From NCBI GenBank assembly GCA_036867785.1, contig CP145428.1:434001-498000 (forward strand): a stretch of 64,000 bases of DNA, in the 5' to 3' direction. The notes beneath the pieces are model-generated. The model ran no database searches, was not told the DNA's origin, and saw only the letters and a list, made by a program, of their open reading frames with translations. The stretch comes from Plasmodiophora brassicae (lineage: Eukaryota > Endomyxa: Phytomyxea > Phytomyxea > Plasmodiophorida). This document shows, in pieces, positions 1-11,200 of the stretch; position 1 is the first letter of the stretch; the number at the start of each line of letters is the position of its first letter. Both the position numbers and the translations under genes were made by a program.

Positions 1-1
1 G

Positions 2-214
2 ACGAACGGGCTGACGCCGTTGCAGAACGCGATCATGGACGTGTTCGTGCAGAGCGTTTCGGGCGATAATGGCCTGTCGATCCAAGAGGTCCAGCGGATG
101 TTGCCCGGATCCTACTCGTACCAGCAAGTGCAGAAAGATATCGCCTGGATGTCCAACGAAGGCCATCTGTATTCCACCTGCGACGACGACCATTATCGAC
201 CAACGGGTCAGTGA
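2..214 (+). CDS. RPA2: Replication protein A 32 kDa subunit, C-terminal part
   Basis: This is the 3' end of a gene that begins outside the window. The reading frame is open from base 2 to a stop at 212-214 and gives 70 residues. They match the winged-helix C-terminal domain of RPA32, the part that binds UNG2, XPA and other repair partners. The clearest match is SNEGHLYSTCDDDHYRPT, which in human RPA2 reads SNEGHIYSTVDDDHFKST. The domain also begins in the usual way (NGLTPLQNAIMDVF). RPA32 is part of the single-strand-DNA-binding heterotrimer of replication and repair. The neighbouring gene on the minus strand converges on it, with about 80 bp between the stops. Confidence 0.9.
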   Translation, partial: TNGLTPLQNAIMDVFVQSVSGDNGLSIQEVQRMLPGSYSYQQVQKDIAWMSNEGHLYSTCDDDHYRPTGQ

Positions 215-294
215 AGCGTCGCCCGCGTTCCGTAAACAGCGTTCTCGTCGGTCCACCTCAACCGCCCGCTGGCCTTGCACCTGCCGCTACATGG

Positions 295-2134
295 CTACGC
301 TGACGACAGGGACTGTAGCACGCGCGGCATCGGCCCGATCTCGTCGTTCATCTGATCGGCGAGCGCGATCGCTTCGCACATCTCCGCATACGTTATCGGA
401 CCCTGCGAGTCGTCCTGTCGCACCGCCTGCGCTAGTTCCACCAGGCACCCTGCACGCGATTGTTAGCGCGAACCCGTCGGCAGCGAGAAATGGACGCCAG
501 ACCTAGGCGGTCGTACGCCAGCAATCCCAGGAACGCGACATAACGTTGCCGGGCGGCGCTCGGAAGCCGAGCCAGGTCCTCCTGCACGACGCCAATCCAT
601 CGCAGGAACGTGAATCGGTTCGTGCGGCTCACAAAGCTGGCCTGACGGCATCGCGTGTAGTACTACCAGGAGCAACGTCAGCGGCAGACGCGCGTTGGAA
701 CGGCAGCGCATACGTTGTAATCGTCGAGGGACATGGAAAGCTCCCGTTGTCGGCTGCGACGGAGGCGGGACCTGGGCCCGATCCGGGTCGCGCTGAACGG
801 AGCGGGTGCAGCAACCTCGTAGAGGACCGACTCGGCCGGGGCGCTGCTACCCAGCTGGAAGTAATTCTCCAGGTTCACTGCCGCCTGTGACGAACCGTCG
901 ACCTCATCGACCAACGCGTCGTCGTCGTCGTCCTCCTCCTCGTCGTCGTTCTCGTCCACGCTCCGTTCCTCGTCCTGGGCACACAGTGAGAACTGAGACG
1001 ACGAGACGTGCGGGTGGAAACTTGTAGACCCGATCGATTTCGTCGCTGGTGCCCCGTTGTGAGTCGGCTTTCGCTCGCCACCACCGGTCGAACAGGCGGG
1101 CTTGCAACGGGAACAATTGCAGGAGCGTACCAATGCTAAGCGGGCGAGGCACGTGCCGAAGAACGTCCCGGAGCAAATCGCCTGTAACGGAGACGTCAGA
1201 CCCGAATGGGCTCGTGCGGCTGGTTGTTTCCGGTACCGATGTGGTCCTTGGCGACAATGGCAGCATAGGGAGACGGCGACCGGTGGTCGCCACAGCTGCG
1301 AAGGCGTTTAGGCATTCATCGTTGTTCCCTCACGCGGGTGTGCGCGCACCTGTGCATGGACATCGAGACGAGCGATAGCAGGAATTCATTGCCGGTCTCC
1401 TCGCGTCGTCGTATGGCGTCCGGGATCCGCTCCTGCGAGTCGCCGGGCGCGACCAGCGCCTGCTAGTCGCGTCAGTCGTATTTGCACACGGGACGGTGCG
1501 GTGCGCACGCCTACCTGTTCTCGCGCCGCAACGCGACGACGCAACTGGTGTAACGTTGACGTCGGCAGCGTTTGCAGAACGTCTCGGCAGGTGCCGGCGC
1601 GCAGCATGGCCAGCAGGGAGTCAACGGACGGCGTGTAGGCGGACGCTTCGGTGGTGGCACGCTCTGGTTCCGAGTCCGGAGCCGCCACACCTGCAATGGA
1701 CATCAGCGGACGTCGCGACGAGGAGCACGCGCGTTCACGGACGATCACGATCCAGCAGGGCGGCGAACTGCGCCGAGTCTTTGAACGCATCGCAGTACAG
1801 GTCAACGTCGCGATGCGGCGCCGCCGGCCATGGCACCGTCCGCCGCGGAACGCCACGCAGCGGCGCGCCCCGGTCGACGATCTCGTCGTACAGCAGCCAG
1901 CGCTCCATGGTGTCGCTTGCGCAACGGAATATCCGTCCGTCAAACAGGCCCTGCGCCGGCTGCAGTCAGCAGCTGATGTCGAACAAGTCCGGGACGGCAG
2001 CGATGTCGAACCGTTCGCCGAACGTACAGCTGCCGACCGTCGGAGAAGTGCGGGACTGCACTCGCATGTACCCAGATGATTTTTTCGTCACGCGAGATAT
2101 TCGCCCTTCCGGGTACCCCCGGTGGGTCGAACAT
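295..2134 (-). CDS. Unknown spliced gene with acidic stretch
   Basis: I do not recognise the family. A chain of exons on the minus strand is joined by good 40-60 nt introns. The start is ATG at 2132-2134 and the stop is TAG at 295-297. Successive exons read MFDPPGVPGRANISRDEK, then YTPSVDSLLAMLRAGT, ALVAPGDSQERIPDAIRRRE, LSIGTLLQLFPLQARLFDRW, a run of about 20 Asp/Glu, RFTFLRWIGVVQEDLARLPS and finally ITYAEMCEAIALADQMNDEI. The protein appears mainly helical apart from the acidic run (plus-strand 895-960). The first introns (1990-2130) are the weakest part of the model. It starts only 20 bp from the divergent cyclic-nucleotide-binding gene. Confidence 0.45.
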
Positions 2135-2154
2135 CCTCAACGACGGTAATAGCC
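2135..2154. promoter_or_regulatory. 20-bp divergent intergenic region
   Basis: Only 20 bp separate the ATG of the minus-strand unknown gene (2134) from the ATG of the plus-strand cNMP-binding gene (2155). Any core promoter must be shared, or must lie inside the coding sequence or first introns of one partner. No TATA element is visible in the gap. Confidence 0.4.
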
Positions 2155-3937
2155 ATGCTGAGGCGCATGTCGCCGACGACAATGTCGGGTGCACATCACC
2201 GTCGTGCGTCGTCGCTGCAGCTGTTCCGGCAGAGCGCCAAGAGCGTCCGGACCAGGAGGAAAGTCGTCAACATCCTGCAACTGACGCCGTTGCGGATATC
2301 GTATCGCGAAGATGAACTCGTGCGGATCGCGTCGCCTATGACCTCGGTCCAGCTCGTCGATGGCGTACAAGTATACAATGCCGGCGATGTATGTGCTTGT
2401 GGGCGACCGAGCTTTGTGCACGTCTGATGCCGCTTTCGTGTTACAGCCTGCCGACTTCTGGGGAATCATTTGTAAGGGGGCAATGACCAAACTGTCAGTG
2501 GACAAGGACGGGAACACCGCCATCGTCGCCGAGCTCGGCCCGGGCGACATGTTCGGTTCCGAGATGCTCCTGGGGCCCGACGCGGTGCGCGCGTTCACGG
2601 TCGAGGCGAAGACTCCGGTTCGGTACCTGGAATTAACGCGCGAGAAGCTTCGCGAAATGCAGGAAGACAACTCGCTGGCGGTCAACCTGGACGCGCTTCT
2701 CGAAACTATGAAGCTCGGGACTTCCATTGACGTCCTGAAAGAAATGGAGATGTTTCGCGGCGTCAGCAGGCGCAACATGGAGACCTTCATGAACATGCTC
2801 CACTTTCGTGGCCTCTCCGAAGGTGAGTACATCATCAAGGAAGGCGGCTTCGGCAACTCGCTGTACATTGTGCAACGCGGCGAACTGGAGGCACGATCAG
2901 GTGCCTAGCGTTGCGATTGGAGATTTGTGTCCCGTCGGTGACATCTTCCGGTGCAGGCAACATGGTCCTGAACTCATTCAGGAAAGGGCAATGTAACGAA
3001 ATCGGGAACCCGAGTGCAGTCGTATTGGCGAATGACGCGTGAGGTAGGTTTCGGCGAGGTGGCGATGATGATGCAGATCCCGCGCACGTCGGATGTCATC
3101 TCGACGAAGCCCTGCATTCTTTTCGGTTCGTGGGACGCAGCGTTCTCTGACCGGAAACGCGCCTGATTACGTCTCTGCCCCCAGAGCTGCTATCGCCCGA
3201 GTTCGACAAGTTCATGAGGGTCGACCGGCGCGTGTACGACTTTATTGCGACGAACACGAAGGAGCGAATCGCCCAGCAGTTCCGCAAGTACACGACCGCC
3301 TTCTTTGACGCTCTATCCGAGGACACGCTCGCCTACATAGCCCGGGTGTGCACCCTGGAAGTCTTCCAGGCCGACGATGTCATCTTTAAAACTGGGGACC
3401 CCAGCGACCGCTTCTTTATGATCGCCGATGGGTAACGCCCGTTCATCCTCGCTTCTTCGTCGATGGAGCTGAGGCGTTGAACCTGCGTAGTGAGGTGTCC
3501 ATCAAGACGGACGCGAAGGTGACCACCCTGGGCAAGGGCCGGTATTTCGGGGAAGTCGGTTTGATCGCGAGAAGCGACGCCCGCCGAACCGGTACGGCAA
3601 CGGCCACGACCCGGTCGCTGTTCGTGACCATCGATGCCGTCAACTTCGACAAGATCTTCGTCGGATCGAACTGCCTCGGTACCGGCACACGCCTGTTCGA
3701 TCCATAACCTGTCTGACTTGGCCGTGTGCAGCACCGAACGCGCTGTTCGACCTGAAGATGGCATTGCCAAGGATCGCTGTGCCAGTGAGGCCTGCAACGC
3801 CCCAGCGAAGCAAATCGCTGTCGCCACGTGACTCCAAGCCGGTGATCCGGAGGACGGAAACGCTATCGCCCAGAGCGAATAAGGCGACTACGTCCCCCAA
3901 CGCCCTGAAACCGATCAAGTGGCCCTCCATCGAATAG
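2155..3937 (+). CDS. Protein with three cyclic-nucleotide-binding domains (PKA-R-like)
   Basis: Seven exons join in frame to 480 residues: 2155-2388, 2447-2900, 2957-2992, 3048-3125, 3185-3431, 3491-3678 and 3732-3937. All introns are 53-59 nt, GT-AG. Near residue 20 the motif HHRRASS is a PKA-type phosphorylation or inhibitor site like that of type II regulatory subunits. Three cNMP-binding domains follow. Domain A (about 38-165) has a degenerate phosphate-binding cassette (GDMFGSEMLLGPDA). Domain B (about 185-270) has a canonical one, FGEVA...IPRTSDV. Domain C (about 285-405) also has a canonical one, FGEVGLI...ARRTGTA. The last 65 residues are Ser/Pro/Arg-rich. PKA-R normally has two such domains, so this may be a relative or a different cNMP sensor. 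There is no kinase domain. Confidence 0.85.
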
Positions 3938-4324
3938 CCCTGCTAACATATACTATTCGAACACGTTAAGTTGACGCTGCTGTTGAACGGGAAGACCGAA
4001 AGGCGAGGCAATGAAGTTCCCAGTCAACGCCAACAGTCCATCCACACCACTAAACCTCTTGGCGTGGTTGGGCCTGCAACCTGCAGGGGGTTGCGCCCAC
4101 TGGGGTTGGCACTGGGAGGAGGTTGGGCTACGTTGGTTACGGTTTTGGCGCCAACCTCGGACGCCGCAGCCCCTCCCCCCGCCCCCCGCCGCGCGCGCTT
4201 GCGTTCGGAAGGCAACAATCTCAAATCTGTCGTCTTGCGATTGCATCGATCTGCTATACCTTCATCATGCTGAGGGGGTGTTGCAGAATCGAGGCTTTTA
4301 CAGACGTCAGGCTTGAGGACCGTC
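3938..4324. other. Gap without gene
   Basis: No coding sequence or RNA gene is seen. There is a C-rich run at about 4160-4190. Confidence 0.5.
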
Positions 4325-5010
4325 ACTCGGCGGGCACCATGAGTGTCAGCTGTTGGCGGTGCGGTGCGCTCCGATGGGCTTGCGAACGGGAATCCATCTG
4401 CTGCCATAAGGGCAAAGTGGATACGAACGCCGTTCCGCACCCTGAGGTCCACCCGCGTTTTAAAGGTCTTTTTAGCGGTCGCAACCAGCAGTCACTTAGA
4501 TTTCTAGAAGCAATTAGAGCTTATAATGCGGCGTCCGCGTTTACAAGCCTGGGCACGCCGGGCCTAGACACAAACCTGGCCAGCATGCGCGAGGGCGTGT
4601 ACACGTTCCGCGTGAACGGCCTGCTGTACCACCGGATCGGTACCGTGCAAGCGTTCGACGGCCAGCAGCCCAGATGGCGGCGCGGCGATCGGTCTGCGCG
4701 TCGGGATCCATAAAGTAGATCTGAGCGAACCTGGGCTTCTGGCCGTCGAACGCTTGCACGGGACCGATCCGGTGGTACAGCAGGCCGTTCACGCGGAACG
4801 TGTACACGCCATCGCGCATGCTGGCCAGGTTTGTGTCTAGGCCCGGCGTGCCCAGGCTTGTAAACGCGAACGCCGCATTATAAGCTCTAATTGCTTCTAG
4901 AAATCTAAGTGACTGCTGGTTGCGACCGCTAAAAAGACCTTTAAAACGCGGGTGGACCTCAGGGTGCGGAACGGCGTTCGAACCGATCTCGTAATACGGT
5001 ACGTAATACA
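4325..5010. mobile_element. Helitron fragment, duplicated and folded back
   Basis: Both strands code for the same stretch of a Helitron Rep/helicase protein, the region at and before the Helitron-like N domain. Plus strand 4325-4672 has a Cys-rich part (CWRCGALRWACERESICC), then HPRFKGLFSGRNQQSLRFLE, AFTSLGTPGLDTNL and YTFRVNGLLYHRIG. Minus strand 5010-4673 repeats this from NAVPHPEVHPRF and runs a little further (KPRFAQIYFMDPDAQTDRR). The wording follows the Helitron pattern 'yNsaFAfTSlG...y.F.v.G..YHriG'. Helitrons are rolling-circle DNA transposons. No Rep HUH motif or helicase part is present, so this is a dead fragment. Confidence 0.8.
4424..4982. repeat. Inverted repeat A, arms about 250 bp, spacer about 54 bp
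   Basis: The left arm (about 4424-4672) and right arm (about 4727-4982) are reverse complements with only a few differences. The spacer 4673-4726 holds the single-copy continuation of the Helitron frame. The arms could form a long hairpin in DNA or RNA. Confidence 0.85.
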
Positions 5011-5260
5011 ATGAGGCCTAGGCCAGTCTTCAACATGTTCTATTTTCTATTATTTTTGTATGAATACTGCCCGAAAAAATAACGTTCAGTGGAAGTGTCG
5101 GGAAACTTGCTCCATTTCGGGGGAGCGGAGCCAGCCACGGGCACGACACGACACCCAGCGGGTCCTGCCTGCGGCCTTATTTTGGGATTCGACGGCCGGA
5201 GCCGCTCCAGTCAGGAGGGGGGGCTGATCCGGGCGCGGTGTGACAAATCAGTGTCATGGC
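5011..5260. other. Gap upstream of the Hobbit-like gene
   Basis: No gene is seen. An AT-rich patch at 5035-5080 may lie in the promoter. Confidence 0.4.
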
Positions 5261-8200
5261 ATGGATTGGGTGACGCTGCTCGCATGGGTCGTCCTGGTCG
5301 GCGTGGCGTTCGGGCGCCTGGGCGTCGCCGCCGTCGTCGTCAACGGCGTCCTGCGGCGCCTGCTGCCGTCATGGGCGAGCGCACGCATCCGGGGCGTGTC
5401 GTTGCTGAGCGTTGACGGCGTTGCTGTCCGGACGGGTGCCAGTTCCCCGATGTTCTATTGCGAATCGATACGATTGTGCCGGGGTCGCACGGCCCCGGTT
5501 CGCATACTGTGCCGACGCGTCATCGTCCGCGAGTGGCGTGTTGATACAGCGAGTAGCAGAGTCGGAACGCCCGTGACAACCGGTCTCGTTCCACAGTCTG
5601 TTAAACCTTTAATGGTGCGCTCATCGTCTGTCACCTGTCATTCACTGCTTACTGACGTCTCGCGCAGCCCCACATCGAGAGATGTGTGCGGAAGCTCGCT
5701 TCGTATTTCGAGGTCCATGTCGAAGACGTTGCCATCGGGGTCTGTCGCTGCCCAATATCGTTCTTGTTGCTGGTCTAATATGCTTTGACAGGGGTCGTTT
5801 GCTCCAGGTGATGGCACGACTGTGGCATCCTTCAGACTCGAAGCATCCGCTGTGCAGCTGAAGATTTCCGGTGCAACCGTCACGTCGATCGCTGTCCAGT
5901 TAAGCGTGGACTCGTTTCCGATCACTCCATGCGTGGCTGTGGAGAAGATTGAATGCCAGGCGGACTACACGTTTCTCGTAGGCGGTAGATGCTTTGCGCG
6001 CTTTCTCATTCTGACGTTCGTCTCAGGACACTTCGCCGGCGTCTGCCCGCGCGGACCTGTTTGGTATCAGTGTTACGTGCAATCCAATGAGCCTGTCGAT
6101 GTCGAGCCTTGACTTGTCCTACACCCCAACTAACCTTTCCGTTGCTGGCCAAGTGATATCTGTCGGGCTCAAGGACGAAGTTATCGTCTCCGTCGGCATG
6201 GTCTCGTCTGATGCGACCCTGACCAATCCCGAAGTCTCCGTTTGTGGACTTCATGTTCACTGCACTTCGGAATTGTCGGACGTTGTCCTGGGCGCTTGGG
6301 AGTCCCTTCAAAACTGCAGCATATCTTTAGGTGCAAACCCTCCCAAGATCCAATCTGTCTTCGTTGCGGATTCGCGTGTTTCAGTGCTCTCGCGCGACTT
6401 CATTGTTTTTAGTGCCGCTGAGTGCGCGCTTTCAGGGTCACATCAAATCGTCATGCGGCGTGTTGAGTCTATCCTGGTACGTTTATCGCGTGGCATCAAC
6501 GTTGTGGTTTACCTCTGGCGTCCTGATGATGCACGTGTAGGGTGAATCCCGCTTGATTTCATGTGATTTTGTTTCTCTGTCCTGGGCGACTCCATCCAAG
6601 GTTCTTGTCGGCTGCGATAGGGTGGTGCTGTCTGCTCACCTGCCAGTTGCTCCTTTCATCAACAAAATAGTCCTTCTGGCCCTGGACATTGCATGCAGAC
6701 TTCATTCCAGATCGTCGTCGTCGAGATCGTCATCGTCAGCACCATCGTTATTGCAGGCAGATCGGACTGTGGTCGTCGATTTACGATCGACTGAGGTCGC
6801 ATTTTCGTCAGTCCTTGTTGCCACCATGTCCCTGGCTTCCATTACTGTCTGCGGGAAGCGTTGGTCGCTGTTACTCTCTCAAGCTCAATGCCGGCACGCA
6901 TCCAAGACGTTTCTCACTGCCAATGAAATCCGATTCCTTGGCAACCCTGCTGGATATGCATCTTCGAATTGTGTCCACGAAAGCTTAAGCGTCATTGCAA
7001 GTCATGTTCGGGGTACTTGGACGCCGGCGCTCCAGCTCGATATGATGGACTTCATTAAGCGCATTGTTGCGATCGTCATAATTGCGAAATTCTCTTTATT
7101 CCAAAGATGCTTTGGTCACTTGAAATTGCCCTCACGTCCTGCTTCGGTAACCACATCGATACGTTCAAAATGCTACTATCGCTTATTCCTTGTCACAGCT
7201 GCCAGCCGGACTAGCGGAATCGGATGTCAAGATCCCGAACGAATTCTTCAGATGGGCTTACGAAACTCGGGCACCTTATCTACAAGAGCGTTTCAAATTC
7301 GTGTCCCTTTCGATAACGGACGTTGTCGTCCATGTTGCCTTGCACTCGTCACATGACATTGCAATTCGTGCGCAGCAATTCGGTTCGGCGTTCGCTCCAT
7401 ATCACTGGATGGTCAGACTTTCCATGCTTCACTAACCGGCACGCTGATTTCGTGTACAGTTACATGATGTTGGTGTTTGGTGGAATGGATATCCCTGTGT
7501 TCGATTGGATCGAGTGACTGTTGCTCGTATGTTGGGCGATTCTACGCGATCAGAGCCTGTACAAGACGTTGTCGCAGCTTCTCGTGAGTTTCGTGAGGAG
7601 TCTGTGTCAATGCTCGAGTACCTCCCGCTGCGCATTGATGCCGATGGTTTGCTGGTGAAGGTTGGCCGATGTTTTCCGACCCCATGGGCGCAGGCTAATC
7701 CCAGTCACTTCAGGTCCCTCACGATACACTCCTCGTTCCCGAATTGAGGCTATTGACGGTGCAGCTGGACGGTCTCGTTACCGCGATGGAGCAGCTCCCT
7801 ACTTTGCATCAGCTCAGTCTGGGCGAAGATTTGCTCGGTCCGGGATACTCGGCCCCACCAGCGGCGTCGCCGTCGAAGATCTCCGTTCATTTGCAGCGCG
7901 GGATCAGCATATCCCTTATGGACTCGCACTGGGATGCATGGATCAGTCAGGTTTGCATAGATCTCTTATATGACAGTATCGGAATCATCTGACAATCTCA
8001 ACATCAGATTCATCACGTTGGGCTGGACGAACGTGTGGCCGCTGAATCGAGGTCTTTCTCTTCGTGTAATTTGTCTACTTCATAACTGAATTTCTGGTTG
8101 TAGGAGAGAGCTTCTCCGCCTAAAGATACGCGAGCATCAGCGACGTAGTGGCCATATACTCACTGATGCTCGCATCGCTACCATGTCTTCACGCCTCGCT

Positions 8201-11200
8201 GAAACCAATTTCGCAATGTATAAGGGTCGGATAGATCAGCTGAAAGAACAGCATCACAATCGGTGGAGGTTTCCAAGTCGCGAAAACGGGTCGTTTGAAG
8301 AAGAATATCCTGGCGCGGGCGATTTTCGCTGCGGATCACTCGTATCTGTTAATGTCGATTCAGCAGGTATGCACCATCTCTTTGTCGATTGCCTCTGCCG
8401 CTAACGTGCTTGCCGTGTCAGTTATCTCCGTTTCGATCATCGACCAAGCCTCGCATTTTATGTTACCGCTCTTGCTACCGTTATCCAGAGTCAATGCTGC
8501 ATTTTCTCTGGACGTTAGCGCGTCTTGTTTGGTTGTTCAACTGAGGCAGTTCTCGCCTGAGCTTATCAATTTGTCCTCTTTCACTTGCCGCCTATGGATG
8601 CGTATCGTAACTCCCGCATCCTTGCCGCCCCAATTGGCGACCAACGTTGAATTGCATGGAAGCTCGACGCATTTGTACAAAGTTGCTCTAAAGGAGTCCC
8701 TTATTCCTCCCCTGGTTGAACTCTTCGTGCAGTCCGCCACTGCCGTTCAACCGCATGTTAGTTTTTCTACAGACATAACGAGCACGTTACAATTGGTAGC
8801 GTCATCATTGGAACGATTCTTACCGGTTTTCCTTGATCCTGCGTTGAAGGACGTGAACGTACTTGACCTGTCTCGATACTTATGTATCATCCGCGAAGTT
8901 CGCGACATTCGCGTCACCGATTGGAAAGCTCAAATTTCCAAGCAGACCTTGTATGCTTTGGCCAGTGATGCTGGCGAAGGACCATCATTATCCGTGTCGG
9001 GCTCACTTCTTGCAGTCGAATTGGAAGTCGGCGAGCTGAGGCTCACCATCTCATCGGTCACCTCAACGTTGTCTGACTCCAGTGTGTGCTACGATACGGT
9101 CGACGCCTCAGATTCTGTCGTTAGCGGCCCAGACGATCGACTTCTCCGCATGTCACCTAGACCAGGAACCAAATGTGTACGTAAATGCATGGCAACCCTA
9201 GCGCTAAACTGATATATGTCGGCAGAATGAGATCGTGTACGACTCCACAACGCTGGGCCGCCTTCAAGACATTCTTATAACCGTGTCCTTCGAGATCAGG
9301 AATGGGTCCGGCGAGTTGTGCACATCGCCATGGCAGTATCGCCTAGAACCTAGCAACGCGTCCTGGGCTGCCTTTTCGGCATCGTCGATCGGTGCCAAGG
9401 TTCGCGTGTCTAACGGTGACAATCCAAGAGAGACCGCACTGGCAATCAACAAGCATATGCTTCCATCGCTATCAAGGCTTGCGTCGTTTGGGCCTCCTGT
9501 GAGATACGGTAAACCAGTCCTGTTCATTGATATATCGTTAGGGTTAATCGTTTTACTCTGTAGAGGGTCTCCTAGCGTCCCTACAATTACGCGTTCGTCT
9601 CCACAATTTAACTTTGTCGTTGCTTGACGTCCAAACGGATTCCGCGCCTGGGCGAGGGTTACGCCTTGTTGTTGGGTCAGTTAACCTATCCGGTCATTTG
9701 CACCGTCATCCGTTCGACAGGGTGCAGTGGATCTTGCGACGCGCTTATGCATGCATCGACCAGCTGTCGCTGTCGCTTATCGCGAACCGCTCCTACTGGG
9801 CCGACTCTCTGGTGGAGCAAGATCTATATGGTGACATCCAAGAGGGCCGGGTCGTTGTGGTTCATACGTATGAGAACCAGCGATTCTGGCTCGGTCGGGG
9901 CTGGTTGTCTCAAATGCTACCAACTGATCGACCGACCTGGAGCGATGCGGACGGTAACGAGGAGCTTCCTCGCGACCACCCTGCGTTTGATCTGCCCAGC
10001 GACCGCCACTGGGTGTGGGAAGGGCCCTGGAAAATTGACAAGTACGTTATCTGTTGATTGGATTTGACGTTTTGAGCTCATATTGTTAATCGATGCAGAG
10101 GTCAGCTGCGCCCACCCGACCTCGGACCATGCGTTGATGCGAACGGATGGGAATATGCCCATGACTTCCCGCGCCAGTACACTCATAAGCGACGATGGAC
10201 GGATAATGTCCGTCGCCGTCGGTGGTACCGTGTTCGGCGACTGATCTCAAACGACGCACATGCAACCGAGTCTCAGAGTCGTCAGTCGGAAAGCCGACGG
10301 CGAGGCGGTCTTCTCGCGCAGATTGAAATGGTCTCCGTCCGGCAGAAGGCAGTAGATGACCAGGCTGTACCAGACCCTGCAGTGGAGGAAGATCGTGCCA
10401 TTGTGTCGAACGGATCTGCGAACGAAGACTGCCAGAAGCCACGCGTCAACTCACTGTTGTCGTTCTTCGCGATTAGTCCTACGGGAGGTTCTAAAGAGCA
10501 TCAAACTGACGAGCCTGAACCGGACCATGTGGGAAGTTTGGAGGTCGAAGGCGAATCCGTGGACGATGCGTCTGACCGTTCGCATCTATACCACATCGTC
10601 GTGAAGAACCCGCGAGCGCGCATGACCCTCGAAACCAGAGATGCTTTGGGTATTTCCATCTTCACCTGGTTCGGGATTCATTTCCTCTAATTCTACCTGG
10701 TTGTTTAGTCGTGTTGTACCGGTCTTTCCTTCACACGCTTCTCACCGAGTGCAATTGGGACCCTGCACCGCCCACCACCGAGCAACCCGACGGCGCTATT
10801 TCAGATCATTCCAATGACGAATCGGACATGGAGCTTCCTTCATACACTCACCACGATGCATCGTCGTCGTCGTCCTCTGACGACGACAACGATAACTCTG
10901 CGCCTGTCCATGTTGAAGATGATGTTGAAGATGACGTTCTCTCTGGGTAATCGTTTTCGACAACGCCGACGTTTTTACTCTTTGATAACCTTGTCATTGT
11001 ACAGGATTGCTTCACATGATACTTTCCTGGACGGCAGCAATGCAGATGAAAGTGTTAACGCGGTCTCGCTTCTTGACCTTGTATCGGTCGACCTTGTCAG
11101 GCTACAGCTTGCTCTTGAATCGACTGAGAAGACGTCAAACCCGGGCGTTCTCTTTTTCTGCGCATCGCAGTGCCTTGTGAACATGAGGACGTTGGCGCCA

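Noticed and set aside
1980-2020. FDIAAVPDLFDIS as a PPIP5K (Vip1) phosphatase-domain match
   Set aside because: The wording looks like the FDxxKIPDIYD motif, but the neighbouring exons do not continue the family and the frame is not supported by the splice pattern.
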